Positions 1-9,463 are shown, numbered from the stretch's first letter. The stretch is DNA of 51,665 bases from an uncultured Pelagibacteraceae bacterium (GCA_902590395.1 CACIWQ010000008.1:1-51665); one strand, 5' to 3'. The notes: a model not told the origin generated them from the letters alone. Numbers and translations are program-made.

Positions 1-184
1 TTTTTAACCAAAATTTATTTATAGGATAGTCCAGTTTCTTTATTTTTTTTCTTACATTTTTATTATCATCCCAACAAAATATTTTAGATTTTCCTTTTAT
101 CAACGTTCTTGCGACTGAGCACCCACTTAAACCCATGCCATATATAGCTATTTTTTTATTTTGGTATTTTTTTAAAGATAACAT
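1..184 (-). CDS. murD: MurD, UDP-N-acetylmuramoyl-L-alanine--D-glutamate ligase (N-terminal part, cut by window edge)
   Basis: Only the first 61 codons are inside the window. The protein starts MLSLKKYQNKKIAIYGMG and shows a Rossmann-like G-x-G-x-S-G turn (GMGLSG), followed about 20 residues later by an acidic WDD, as in the N-terminal UDP-binding domain of MurD. MurD adds D-glutamate to UDP-MurNAc-L-Ala in the cytoplasm during peptidoglycan synthesis. The ATG lies 3 bases after the mraY stop, and murD follows mraY in the standard dcw order, which supports the call. The catalytic centre lies outside the window and cannot be checked. Confidence 0.85.
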   Translation of the reverse strand, partial: MLSLKKYQNKKIAIYGMGLSGCSVARTLIKGKSKIFCWDDNKNVRKKIKKLDYPINKFWLK

Positions 185-187
185 TAA

Positions 188-1273
188 CTATCTTAATTTT
201 AGTGTTGCTAGTCCTATAAGCGCCAAAATTATAGATATAATCCAAAATCTAATAACTACTGTAGATTCTGCCCACCCTTTTTTCTCAAAGTGATGATGTA
301 GTGGAGCCATCATAAATACTCTTTTGCCTGTCAATTTAAAAGATATTACTTGAATGATGACAGAAACAGTTTCTAAAACAAATAAACCTCCAACTATTGC
401 TAAAACTATTTCATGTTTTGATATAATGCTGACTGCACCCAAAGAACTACCGAGTGATAGTGAACCGGTGTCTCCCATAAAAATTTTTGCTGGAGGTGCG
501 TTGTACCATAAAAAACCTAAACAAGATCCAACAATTGATCCACAAAAAATAGAGGCTTCTCCAACATTTGGTATGTAAGGTATTTGTAAGTATTCCGAAA
601 AAACTGTATTTCCAACTACATAACAAATAAATGTAAAAGATAACGCTACCAGCATTACCGGAACTGTAGCGAGACCATCCAACCCATCAGTTAAATTCAC
701 AGCATTCGATGAACCTACAATTATAAAAATAGCAAAAGGAATAAAAAATAAACCCAAGTGAAGTATTAAATTTTTAAAGAAAGGAAAATAAAGATTTTTA
801 AGATGATCATTATCTCCAAACTCTACTAATAAAAGTACAGCAACAAGAGAAAGTATAATTTGAAAAATTATTTTTTTTCCGGATGATATACCTCGAGAAT
901 TACTGTGTCTTATTTTTAAATAATCATCAACAACACCGAGCAAACCAAAACTCGTTACTACAAACAATAAAACCCAAATATATGAATTGCTTAGGTCGGC
1001 CCACAACAATGTGCCAAAAAGTATTCCAATTAGAATAAGTAAACCTCCCATGGTTGGCGTTCCTACTTTTTTAACAATGTGATCTATTGGTCCATCTTCT
1101 CTTATTGGGCCAGTAATTTTATGAGATTGAATAAATTTTATGAATGGCCCTCCTACTAAAAAAACTATTATCATGGAAGACATTACTGATAGTCCGGTTC
1201 TAAATGTTAAATATCTAAATACATTAAGTGCCGAAAACTGTTCGATTAAAGAAATGAAAAAACTATATAGCAC
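188..1273 (-). CDS. mraY: MraY, phospho-N-acetylmuramoyl-pentapeptide transferase
   Basis: 361-residue polytopic membrane protein, the usual MraY length. MraY transfers phospho-MurNAc-pentapeptide from UDP to undecaprenyl phosphate, making lipid I at the cytoplasmic face. Visible family motifs are the early GTPTMGG segment, the DDYLK loop that contributes catalytic aspartates, NLTDGLDGLA, the FMGDTGSL loop, and the C-terminal APLHHHFEKKGW histidine motif. About ten hydrophobic stretches alternate with short loops. The start overlaps the end of the murE-murF fusion by 11 bases and the stop is 3 bases before murD, so these genes are surely co-transcribed and probably translationally coupled. 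Confidence 0.97.
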   Translation of the reverse strand: MLYSFFISLIEQFSALNVFRYLTFRTGLSVMSSMIIVFLVGGPFIKFIQSHKITGPIREDGPIDHIVKKVGTPTMGGLLILIGILFGTLLWADLSNSYIWVLLFVVTSFGLLGVVDDYLKIRHSNSRGISSGKKIIFQIILSLVAVLLLVEFGDNDHLKNLYFPFFKNLILHLGLFFIPFAIFIIVGSSNAVNLTDGLDGLATVPVMLVALSFTFICYVVGNTVFSEYLQIPYIPNVGEASIFCGSIVGSCLGFLWYNAPPAKIFMGDTGSLSLGSSLGAVSIISKHEIVLAIVGGLFVLETVSVIIQVISFKLTGKRVFMMAPLHHHFEKKGWAESTVVIRFWIISIILALIGLATLKLR

Positions 1274-4067
1274 TTATTCGTCCTCTTTTTATTTTTTTAG
1301 AAAATTGATTCAAACCAGTTGCATTTGATCCTTTTACCATAAGCAAATCGTTGTTGTGTATAATTTTATCAAAATGATCGTATGCTTCTCTAAGGTTTTT
1401 AAATGATTTTCCCTTTTTATTCTTTAACAAACAACTAAACGTTTCTTTTATGAGTTTTCCATAAACAAAAACTTTATCAATATCGCTTTTATTAATAGTT
1501 TTTGATAATTCTTTATGAAGTTTTTTTGACTTTTTTCCTAGCTCCAACATATCTCCCAGAAGTGCATATTTTTTTTCTTTATTTTTTGTATCAAATTGAC
1601 TTACATTTCTTATCGCTGATCTCATAGATAGCGGATTTGCATTATAACTTTCATCAATAAATTTAAACTTTTTATTAAAGGTTTTAATAACCTGTATATC
1701 TCCCCTACCTTCGGGAATTTTAAAATCAAAAAATATTTTTTCCATATTATATAAATTTAAATCAAAGATTGATAATAAACAAATACAAGCCAAAATATTA
1801 TACTTGAAATTATTTGTTGCATATTTTGAATTAAAATAAAAAATCTTATTTCTTACTTTTACTTTTAATCTATAATAATTTTTTATTCTTTTTATGCTTA
1901 ACAAAAATACATCTGATTTTTTTTTAATTCCAAAAGTGACCACTTTAATTTTTCTTTTTTTGGCTTTTGCAGATAAAAAATTGAAAAATTTACAATCTTT
2001 ATTTAAAATTATATTTCCACTCTCCAAAATATTGGAGATTATTTCTGATTTAGCTCTAGCAATATCCTTTAAGTTTTTAAAATTCTTTAAGTGTGCCTCT
2101 GAAATGTTTGTAATAATTGCTGTATCTGGTTTAACGATTTTCGACAAATTATCTATTTCGCCTTTTTTATCCATCCCAATCTCAAATACTCCAAAATCTA
2201 CATTGCTTTTTAGATTTGAAATGCTTAATGGCACACCATATTTGTTATTATACGAATATGGAGAGTGGTGAACTTTGCCATAATTCTTTAGACAAAAACT
2301 TATAAGATTTTTTAGGGTAGTTTTGCCTACGCTACCTGTTATTCCTAAGATTCTCGCTGATGAACCGTCTCTGGTAGCTTTGGCCAAACTATTTAAAGAT
2401 GAAAAAGTATTTTTTACTTTTAAAATTTTATTTATTGGTAATCCTTTTATTTTTCTACTTACTACAATTTTGACGGCACCTTTTTTTATTGCTTCTTTAG
2501 CATAAAAATGTCCATCATTTTTTTTTCCTTTGATGGCAAAAAAAATATTATTTTTTTTAATATTCTTAGAATTAATCGAAACTCCATTATATTTAATTTT
2601 TTCAAAAGTATTTTCATAATAATTTTTATTTCTTAATAGTATTTCTTTTATAACTTTTTTATCAGAAAAATTCATAATTCTGTTACCATAGTCTTGTTTG
2701 TTTTCATGTCCTTTGCCGGCAACTAAAAGAACTTCGTTGGATTGTAAATTTTTAATGGCCGACTTAATCGCTTTTCTTCTGTTGCCAATATTAACGGCAA
2801 GTTTCTTACAGCCTTGCATTATTGAATTTCTTATTTTTTTAGGATTTTCATTTCTGGGATTATCATCTGTAACAAAAATTTTTCTACAATATCTCTTAGC
2901 TATTTTACCCATTATTAATCTCTTTTTTTTATCTCTCTCTCCCCCACACCCGAAAACTATTATAATTTTTTTTTTAAATTGATTTTTTATTGCTATCAAA
3001 CTTTGTTCTAATGCATCGGGAGTATGTGCAAAATCAATAATAATTTTAGAATTGTTATTTAAATTTGCTACACATTCGAGTCTTCCTGGTACAGGTTTGA
3101 TTTTATTTACTATTTTAAAAATTTTTTTCTTATTTAATCCAAAATTTTTAGCCACCAAAATTGCCATAAGCAAGTTTTTAACTTGAAAATATCCAATCAG
3201 AGGAATCTTTATTTCAAAAACTTTTGAATCTATTAAAATTTTAATTTTTTGTTCACTCTTGTGATATTTGTGACCTAAAACTCTTATCGTGCCAGTGTCT
3301 GAGCCGATAGTTTCTTTTCTGATCTTTCTTTCATTAGCTATTTTATTTATGGATTTGTATTCTTTTATTTCTTCATCCGTAATAATTTTGGAATATTTGT
3401 TTAATAAATTTTTAAATAAGTACATTTTAGAGTTAAAATAACTCTTAATACTTTTATGATAGTCTAGGTGGTCGTGACTTAAGTTGGTAAATATCCCTAT
3501 ATTTATATCTAAACCATCTAATCTTTTTTGACTCAGTCCATGACTTGATGCTTCTAAGATTACACTATTAACTTTATTTTTAGATAAAATTTCCAAATTT
3601 TTATGTAAAGTTAATGGATCTAAGGAAGTTAAATTGGTCTTTTGGCTATATTTTTTAGATTTAACTCCTAAGGTTCCAATTGAAGCAGCAGAAATGTTGC
3701 ATAGAGTCAATATTTGATAAAAAAAATCTGATACAGAAGATTTGCCGTTTGTACCTGTCACAGCAGCAATAAATTGTGGTTTTTTTTTATAAAAATTAGA
3801 GCAAGCTTCTGACAAAGTTTTTCTAATATCATTTACTTTTAATATAGGAATTTTTGAATTGGATATTTTGTACTTGTTGTCACTAACAATTACAGAAGCA
3901 CCTTTTAATATAGCTTCTTTTATAAATTTCTTTCCAGATGTTTTGTGTCCTGTGATAGCGAAAAAAACATCTTGTTTTTTAACTTTATTACTATCGAAAC
4001 TAATTCCTTTTATTATAATATTTCGATAGTCTCTTTCCGAAATTTTGAGCAAGCTACCTAAACGCAT
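1263..4067 (-). CDS. murEF: MurE-MurF fusion: UDP-MurNAc-tripeptide synthetase joined to D-Ala-D-Ala-adding ligase
   Basis: One 934-residue frame carries two complete Mur ligases. Residues 1 to about 480 are MurE: ATP loop GTNGKS at 105-110, DNPRNE at 402-407 (the DNPR signature of meso-diaminopimelate-specific MurE), and GKGHE at 451-455. Residues from about 488 to 934 are MurF: substrate-binding N-terminus (GVSINSKNIKKNNIFFAIKG), ATP loop GITGSVGKTT at 575-584, NISEAHL at 654-660 and a C-terminal ligase domain. Together they would add diaminopimelate and then D-Ala-D-Ala to the UDP-MurNAc peptide. The linker is very short and no stop or frameshift separates the halves. The ATG abuts the ftsI stop directly. 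Fused MurE-MurF proteins are known in a few lineages (for example Bordetella), but separate genes are the rule. Confidence 0.95.
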   Translation of the reverse strand: MRLGSLLKISERDYRNIIIKGISFDSNKVKKQDVFFAITGHKTSGKKFIKEAILKGASVIVSDNKYKISNSKIPILKVNDIRKTLSEACSNFYKKKPQFIAAVTGTNGKSSVSDFFYQILTLCNISAASIGTLGVKSKKYSQKTNLTSLDPLTLHKNLEILSKNKVNSVILEASSHGLSQKRLDGLDINIGIFTNLSHDHLDYHKSIKSYFNSKMYLFKNLLNKYSKIITDEEIKEYKSINKIANERKIRKETIGSDTGTIRVLGHKYHKSEQKIKILIDSKVFEIKIPLIGYFQVKNLLMAILVAKNFGLNKKKIFKIVNKIKPVPGRLECVANLNNNSKIIIDFAHTPDALEQSLIAIKNQFKKKIIIVFGCGGERDKKKRLIMGKIAKRYCRKIFVTDDNPRNENPKKIRNSIMQGCKKLAVNIGNRRKAIKSAIKNLQSNEVLLVAGKGHENKQDYGNRIMNFSDKKVIKEILLRNKNYYENTFEKIKYNGVSINSKNIKKNNIFFAIKGKKNDGHFYAKEAIKKGAVKIVVSRKIKGLPINKILKVKNTFSSLNSLAKATRDGSSARILGITGSVGKTTLKNLISFCLKNYGKVHHSPYSYNNKYGVPLSISNLKSNVDFGVFEIGMDKKGEIDNLSKIVKPDTAIITNISEAHLKNFKNLKDIARAKSEIISNILESGNIILNKDCKFFNFLSAKAKKRKIKVVTFGIKKKSDVFLLSIKRIKNYYRLKVKVRNKIFYFNSKYATNNFKYNILACICLLSIFDLNLYNMEKIFFDFKIPEGRGDIQVIKTFNKKFKFIDESYNANPLSMRSAIRNVSQFDTKNKEKKYALLGDMLELGKKSKKLHKELSKTINKSDIDKVFVYGKLIKETFSCLLKNKKGKSFKNLREAYDHFDKIIHNNDLLMVKGSNATGLNQFSKKIKRGRISAI

Positions 4068-5792
4068 TTAAAATTTTTTGGAAGCTTGTAAGTTATTTAT
4101 GGCTAAAATTGGACCAATTTTCTCTATAATCTTGCCGGCAACTACTACCGTATTCCAGCCTGAAGTATTGCGCTTTTCTCCCTTGTGCTTATAACCGTTA
4201 GGAAATTCATATACAAAATTTGGGGCTGGCTTTGGCTCGTCTAGCATTACAAGTAAAAGATACTTTGGTTTGCTAGTTGGAAATAATGATATGAATGTAT
4301 TCAATTTTTTTTCTGTGTAAATTCCATCGATTGACTTTAGCGCAGTTCCCGTTTTTCCTCCAACTTCATAACCATTTATATTTGCAAAATTAGCTGTTCC
4401 TTCTTTATTGGCTACAACTTTTCTTAACATAGAATTAATCGCATCGCTCGTTTTAGATGAAACAATCTTTTTTCTTTCATCTGAAAAGCTAATTCTTTTT
4501 TGTAAAATGGTTGGTTCAACTTCATATCCCCCATTTCCCAAAATAGCATAGGCTCTTGCTAACTGTAATGGTGTGGTAGTAATACCGTGTCCAAAAGATG
4601 AAGTTGCTAGCTTACATTTGCCCCATGTAAAAGGAAGTGGTGTACCAACTTCTTCTAAATCAAAATCGATGGTTTTAAAAAGTTCTAATGAATTTAAAAA
4701 ATCTTTATATTTTTCCATACCTACCTTTTGAGCTATTCTAATTGCTCCTATATTGGATGATCGAATCAATATTTGTTCTGCGCTTAAATTTTTTGGCAAA
4801 CGATCATGTTCGGATATTTTTCTTCCAGCACAAAATATTTTATCTTCCAAGTTGTTAAACATAGTATTTGAATCAATTACTTTGGTTTCTAATCCAGCAG
4901 CTAGTGTAAAAGTTTTAAAAACTGAGCCCAGCTCATAAACCCCTTTGGTTATTTTATTCGTATACATGTCATCTTTTATTGATATTCTTTTATTTAAATC
5001 ATAGTCAGGCAAAGAGACTAGAGATAGTACCTCACCATTATCTATATTCATCAGAAGTGCTGCGCTACCTACAGTATCAAAATTTTTTTCTGCTTTAATT
5101 AATTCTTCTCTTATTAAATGCTGCAAATTCGAATCCAATGTCAAAATAACAGAGCTATTTATAAATTCTTTTCTTTTTAAATCTGCGTCGAGGAATTTTT
5201 CTAAACCAGAAATGCCAGTGTTATCGTCATCGATTTGACCCAGAATATGACTAAATAAATATTTTTGTGGATAAATTCTAAATTGTTTTTTTTCTAGGAC
5301 AATAGCTTTGTTACCCATTAACCAGAAATTTGTTTTTTCATCTTCTGTTAATCTTTTTTTTATATAAAAAAATTTATTTCCATTAAGTTTTTTTTTAATC
5401 TCATTAGAATTTAACTGGGGGAATGCTATTCTTAAATTTAATAAGAATTTTTCTTTATTTTTTACTAGTTTTGGTCTTACTGCCGCTGAATAAATATCAA
5501 TGTTTCTTGCAAGTATTGTTCCATTCCTATCGATAATATCGCCTCTGTCTTTTAAAAAATTCTTATTAGCTTTTTCTAAAAAAAAATCTTTTTCAGGATA
5601 TAAGGAAAGATAAATAATTTTAATACTAAAGATAAAAATTAATGTTAAAAAAACAAAAAATAAAAAACCAACTCTGCTTAGCGAAATTTTTACTAATTGA
5701 CTACTTTTGCTTTTTGTATTTATTTCTGACTCTGTGTAATCCTCAAAATAAAAACTTTTTTGATTATTTTGTTTTTTTATTTTGCCTTTCAT
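4068..5792 (-). CDS. ftsI: FtsI/PBP3, septal peptidoglycan transpeptidase
   Basis: 574-residue class B penicillin-binding protein that crosslinks septal peptidoglycan in the divisome. It has a short cytoplasmic tail, one membrane segment at about residues 43-65, a pedestal domain starting with DRGDIIDRNGTILA, and a transpeptidase domain. The catalytic motifs are complete: SVFK at 290-293 with the acylated serine, SSN at 345-347, and KTG at 480-482. Length is typical for alphaproteobacteria. It lies between ftsL and the murE-murF fusion, the normal dcw position, with no spacer before murE-murF. Confidence 0.96.
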   Translation of the reverse strand: MKGKIKKQNNQKSFYFEDYTESEINTKSKSSQLVKISLSRVGFLFFVFLTLIFIFSIKIIYLSLYPEKDFFLEKANKNFLKDRGDIIDRNGTILARNIDIYSAAVRPKLVKNKEKFLLNLRIAFPQLNSNEIKKKLNGNKFFYIKKRLTEDEKTNFWLMGNKAIVLEKKQFRIYPQKYLFSHILGQIDDDNTGISGLEKFLDADLKRKEFINSSVILTLDSNLQHLIREELIKAEKNFDTVGSAALLMNIDNGEVLSLVSLPDYDLNKRISIKDDMYTNKITKGVYELGSVFKTFTLAAGLETKVIDSNTMFNNLEDKIFCAGRKISEHDRLPKNLSAEQILIRSSNIGAIRIAQKVGMEKYKDFLNSLELFKTIDFDLEEVGTPLPFTWGKCKLATSSFGHGITTTPLQLARAYAILGNGGYEVEPTILQKRISFSDERKKIVSSKTSDAINSMLRKVVANKEGTANFANINGYEVGGKTGTALKSIDGIYTEKKLNTFISLFPTSKPKYLLLVMLDEPKPAPNFVYEFPNGYKHKGEKRNTSGWNTVVVAGKIIEKIGPILAINNLQASKKF

Positions 5793-5798
5793 TAAAAT

Positions 5799-6470
5799 TT
5801 ATCTACCGGGTATTACAGGAATACCTAGAAAAACTTTGACAACTTGAATTCCGGCCCACTTGTACATTCTATCTGAAGTAATTGTCTCAGATGGATTTTC
5901 ATATATTTTTTTTAAATCAAACTTTGCTGCCTCTATTTTTTTTGAGAGTTGAAGTTTAATTTCTCCAGGTAATTTTTTTGGCTGTTCGTAAATTTCTTTA
6001 AGCTTTGCAAGTTCCACTCTTTTTTCTTCTGCTTTTTCTTTAATTATTTTTTTTATTTTGTTTTTTTTTGTTATTTTTGTGCTTGCGATAATTTTTTCGT
6101 TTTCATTTAAATTTTTAATTTGGTCTTTTTTGTATGGAATAAAATCATGTTCCAAATATTCTTGTGCTAATTCCTCAATATTTTCTGGAGATGTAATTAC
6201 TACATGATCCAATACAGTCTGATGTAATTCACGATTAATTGAATTAATAGATGCGCGAAGATTGCTTATCTCCTTTTGTAAATTTCTTGTTTCATTTTTA
6301 ATTACAGATACAGAGATGAGGCCAATGATGAACAAAATAATTGTTAAGTAATATTTTATTGAAGGAAACTTGAATGTTGTGTCTATGTTATTTTTACCTC
6401 TGGCTGGAAGAGTATCAAGCCATTTATTAGGGTCTAGTTTATAATCATAACTTTCAAATTTATCGTTCAT
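5799..6470 (-). CDS. ftsL: FtsL-like bitopic division protein with long C-terminal extension
   Basis: 223-residue protein with a cytoplasmic N-terminus of about 45 residues, one membrane helix at about 46-63 (YYLTIILFIIGLISVSVI) and then a heptad-like coiled coil (ETRNLQKEISNLRASINSINRELH). This is the architecture of FtsL, which bridges FtsQ/FtsB and FtsI/FtsW at the septum. The call rests on architecture and position between rsmH and ftsI, because FtsL diverges strongly in sequence. The protein is about twice the usual FtsL size: a Lys/Glu-rich region of about 110 residues follows the coiled coil and ends in a hydrophobic VKVFLGIPVIPGR tail. The ATG overlaps the rsmH stop by 4 bases (ATGA). 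Confidence 0.75.
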   Translation of the reverse strand: MNDKFESYDYKLDPNKWLDTLPARGKNNIDTTFKFPSIKYYLTIILFIIGLISVSVIKNETRNLQKEISNLRASINSINRELHQTVLDHVVITSPENIEELAQEYLEHDFIPYKKDQIKNLNENEKIIASTKITKKNKIKKIIKEKAEEKRVELAKLKEIYEQPKKLPGEIKLQLSKKIEAAKFDLKKIYENPSETITSDRMYKWAGIQVVKVFLGIPVIPGR

Positions 6471-7480
6471 AACATTATTTCTTCTACATTAAAAATTTTT
6501 TGAAATTTTTTTTGAATCTCATTTGAATAAAAAAACGAATTGTCATTTCTTATAGCGTATCTGAGTTTTGCTGACCTGCTACGAATATTTTTAGAAATTT
6601 CTTTTTTGTTTGGTGTTAAAGGTTTTTTTAAAAACAACTTAAATAAATTTGGTTTCTCCTCTTTTTGAGGTAAGTACCTTGATGGATTTTTATTTAAACT
6701 AGAATAATAATTGAAAAAATTTTTAACTATTTTGTCTTCTAAAGAATTAAAACTTACAACCGCTAAAATTCCTCCATTTTTTAAAAGTTCAGTTGCGGCA
6801 AATAGTCCAGAGATTAGTTCCGACAACTCTTGATTTATAAAAATTCGTATAGCTAAGAAAGTTTTGGTTGCTGGATTTGTTTTAAATCTACTATAATTTT
6901 TTTTTGCCCTTCTAATTATATTCGCTAATTCTTCTGATGTATTTATTGGTTTTTTAGTTCTGTATCTTACGATTTGATTTGCAATTATTTTTCCATCTTT
7001 TTCTTGGCCTAAAATTTTAATTATACTTGCTAAATTTCTCTTATCTAGATTGTTAACAACATCAAAAGCTGAATACTTATTAATACCCATTTGCATACTG
7101 AGATTTCCTGTTGATTGGAAAGAAAATCCTCTTTCATAATCTGAAAGCTGGAAGGAAGATACCCCTAAATCAAAAACTATGGCTTTTGGACTTGGATTTA
7201 AATTAAAAATATTTTTTAAATTACTAAATTTGCTTAAATTAAAATTAAATCTTTTTGGAAATTTGTTTGCTAATTGATTTGCATATTTCTTTGTAAGCTT
7301 GTCTCTATCGATTGCAAAAACTTTTGTGTTTGGGTGTTTTAATATTGCCTGCGAATACCCTCCACCTCCAAAGGTACAATCAATAAAAATGCCACCATGT
7401 TGAGGGGATATAATGCTTAATACTTGATCGAGCATCACTGGTTGATGTTGTGTTTTGTCCAGTGACATGGTGGCATTCAT
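6467..7480 (-). CDS. rsmH: RsmH (MraW), 16S rRNA m4C1402 methyltransferase
   Basis: 337-residue SAM-dependent enzyme that methylates N4 of C1402 in 16S rRNA. Family markers are HQPVMLDQVL near the N-terminus, the SAM loop DCTFGGGGYS, FDLGVSSFQL, the ERGFSFQ segment and the C-terminal RSAKLR. The start used here begins MNATMSLDKT; Met5 is an alternative, since the family homology only begins at HQPVML. The gene begins 22 bases after ftsZ and overlaps ftsL by 4 bases. In most bacteria it directly follows mraZ; here ftsZ separates the two. Confidence 0.96.
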   Translation of the reverse strand: MNATMSLDKTQHQPVMLDQVLSIISPQHGGIFIDCTFGGGGYSQAILKHPNTKVFAIDRDKLTKKYANQLANKFPKRFNFNLSKFSNLKNIFNLNPSPKAIVFDLGVSSFQLSDYERGFSFQSTGNLSMQMGINKYSAFDVVNNLDKRNLASIIKILGQEKDGKIIANQIVRYRTKKPINTSEELANIIRRAKKNYSRFKTNPATKTFLAIRIFINQELSELISGLFAATELLKNGGILAVVSFNSLEDKIVKNFFNYYSSLNKNPSRYLPQKEEKPNLFKLFLKKPLTPNKKEISKNIRSRSAKLRYAIRNDNSFFYSNEIQKKFQKIFNVEEIML

Positions 7481-7502
7481 AAATATCTTTACTCTCTTTC
7501 AT

Positions 7503-9002
7503 TTAGTTTTTTTGTCGTCTTAAAAAAGCCGGTATTTCAAAATCCTCTTCTTTGTTTGATTCTTCGAACATTTCAGGTTCTTTTGGTGTTGTTTCCTCTG
7601 ATTTTGTATTTTCGAATATTTTAGGCTCTGCTCCACTAACATTGTCTTGATTAAATGAATCTTCTACTTCATTTTCAGAAAAAAGTTCTGGAGTTGCTAG
7701 CTCGATACTTTCTACCTCAAATGTTGGGGTGTCTTCGTCTGTAGAAATATTTTCTTCAGGTGTATTTTCTACATTTTGAAGATATGCGGCATTTTCCATT
7801 GAAACATTCTCCAATGATGCATCATTTATAATGCTATCATTTTTATCTTTCTCTAAATTTTGTTGAGCTTCTTTGTTTTCTTCTACAATATTGTTTAAAT
7901 TTAAAGCCGTCGCACCTTCTGTTGCACTTAAAGTGTTTTGGTTAGTGGACATGTTGTTTGTGAAAGCACTACCATAACCTGCGTTTCTGTTATGAAGTCT
8001 GTGGATCATACTAACAACAGGCTTAGTTTCTGGTTCTTGTCCATCGAGAGCTGTAGCAACAATTGACACTCTAATTTTCCCATTTAGTCTTTCGTCCTCA
8101 ATAGAACCAAAGATTAACTCTGCTTCAGGATCTACTTCTGCTCTAATTTTGTTTACAGCTTCGTCAACTTCAAACAAAGTAAGATCTGATCCCCCTGTTA
8201 TATTAACTAGAAGACCTTTTGCACCTTTTAAAGAGTATTCATCTATCAATGGATTTAGCAATGCTGCTTGTGTAGCTTCCTCAGCTCTTTTTTCTCCTTC
8301 TGCTTCACCTGTTCCCATCATTGCTTTGCCCATTCCTTTCATAATGGTTTCTACATCTGCAAAATCTAAATTGACCAGACCTGGTCTTACCATCAAATCA
8401 GTAACGCTTTGAACACCAAACTTTAGTACGTCATTTGATAGTCCAAATGAATGTTTTAAAGTTGTCTTTTCATTTACTATTTTAAATAAATTTTGATTTG
8501 GAACTACTATATTGGTGTCTAAATGTTTTTTTAATTCTTCTAATCCTTGTAAAGCTATTCTCATTTTTTTTGGACCTTCTAAAGAAAAAGGAAGTGTAAC
8601 CACGCCTACAGTAAGAATATTTAATTCCTTCGCAGCTCTAGCTATAACATGAGATGCTCCTGTTCCAGTTCCTCCACCCATACCAGCTGTTATAAAAACC
8701 ATATTGCTTCCTTTTATGTAATCAACAATATCATTTAAAGATTCTTCTGCTGCTGCTTGGCCAATTTCATGTTTAGCTCCAGCGCCTAAACCTTTTGTTA
8801 AATTTGCTCCTAACTGAATTTTTCCAGTAGCCTTATTATTTATTAAATCTTGTGCATCAGTATTAACAGCAACAAACTCTACGCCTTCCATTCCGGCGTC
8901 TATCATTCCATTAATTGCATTTCCTCCTGCTCCACCAACTCCCAAAACTAAAATTCTAGGTTTTAATTCTTTCAACTCTGGACCTTTAATATTTATTGTC
9001 AT
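7503..9002 (-). CDS. ftsZ: FtsZ, tubulin-like division GTPase
   Basis: 499-residue FtsZ, the polymerising GTPase that forms the Z ring at midcell. The nucleotide-binding N-terminal domain shows GVGGAGGNA at about 21-29 and the tubulin signature GGGTGTG at 109-115, followed by the C-terminal GTPase-activating domain up to about residue 315. Then comes a long acidic, low-complexity linker of about 165 residues, and the protein ends EIPAFLRRQKN, the conserved C-terminal peptide that docks FtsA and other partners, in its alphaproteobacterial form. The ATG overlaps the mraZ stop (ATGA). Position second in the dcw cluster is unusual, since ftsZ normally lies at the far end after ftsQ and ftsA. Confidence 0.98.
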   Translation of the reverse strand: MTINIKGPELKELKPRILVLGVGGAGGNAINGMIDAGMEGVEFVAVNTDAQDLINNKATGKIQLGANLTKGLGAGAKHEIGQAAAEESLNDIVDYIKGSNMVFITAGMGGGTGTGASHVIARAAKELNILTVGVVTLPFSLEGPKKMRIALQGLEELKKHLDTNIVVPNQNLFKIVNEKTTLKHSFGLSNDVLKFGVQSVTDLMVRPGLVNLDFADVETIMKGMGKAMMGTGEAEGEKRAEEATQAALLNPLIDEYSLKGAKGLLVNITGGSDLTLFEVDEAVNKIRAEVDPEAELIFGSIEDERLNGKIRVSIVATALDGQEPETKPVVSMIHRLHNRNAGYGSAFTNNMSTNQNTLSATEGATALNLNNIVEENKEAQQNLEKDKNDSIINDASLENVSMENAAYLQNVENTPEENISTDEDTPTFEVESIELATPELFSENEVEDSFNQDNVSGAEPKIFENTKSEETTPKEPEMFEESNKEEDFEIPAFLRRQKN

Positions 9003-9463
9003 TTACCCTCCTTTTTAAATTGTGTTTCCCATTTTAGGCTCGCTCTATTCAAATTAGCTTTTTTTCTAGCTTGTGCTTTGAATTTTTCAAAAAGTTTTGG
9101 TTCCCAAATTTGGAAGGTCGTTCCCTGGCCTACAAAAAGCATGGTTTGTTTAATTTTTGCATGATTTAATAATTTATCAGGTATGGAAATTCTTCCTTCA
9201 CTATCGAAATGAAGATTAACGCTTTCAGCAAGAACTGACGTAGCAAAAATATCTCTTTTTTCCTCGAAAGGATTTAATGAATCTATAGATTCTGAAAGTT
9301 TTTCAATTCTGTTTTGTGGGAATGCTTCAATAGCAATATTATTAAATGATGGATAGCAAATAATTCCATTGTAACCCATGCTGCTTAAATATGACCTAAA
9401 ACTGGCTGGCACTGAAACCCTCCATTTCTTGTCTAGCTTGTTTTCGTAAGTTGATAAAAACAT
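8999..9463 (-). CDS. mraZ: MraZ, DNA-binding regulator of the dcw cluster
   Basis: 154-residue protein with two SpoVT/AbrB-like halves, each carrying the family D-x(2-3)-R motif: DKKWRVSVPASFR near residue 10 and DSEGRISIP near residue 90. MraZ forms ring-shaped oligomers, binds TGGGN repeats and represses its own promoter in E. coli. It heads the operon here and is translationally coupled to ftsZ by an ATGA overlap, so MraZ dosage would set FtsZ expression directly. A stop codon lies 9 bases upstream in frame, which fixes the ATG. No clear Shine-Dalgarno site precedes it. Three TGGGN boxes cover the promoter upstream. Confidence 0.95.
   Translation of the reverse strand: MFLSTYENKLDKKWRVSVPASFRSYLSSMGYNGIICYPSFNNIAIEAFPQNRIEKLSESIDSLNPFEEKRDIFATSVLAESVNLHFDSEGRISIPDKLLNHAKIKQTMLFVGQGTTFQIWEPKLFEKFKAQARKKANLNRASLKWETQFKKEGK

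Noticed and set aside
1263-4067. Splitting the MurE-MurF frame into two genes
   Set aside because: No stop, frameshift or convincing internal start with a ribosome site lies near residue 480-490; both domains read through in one frame.
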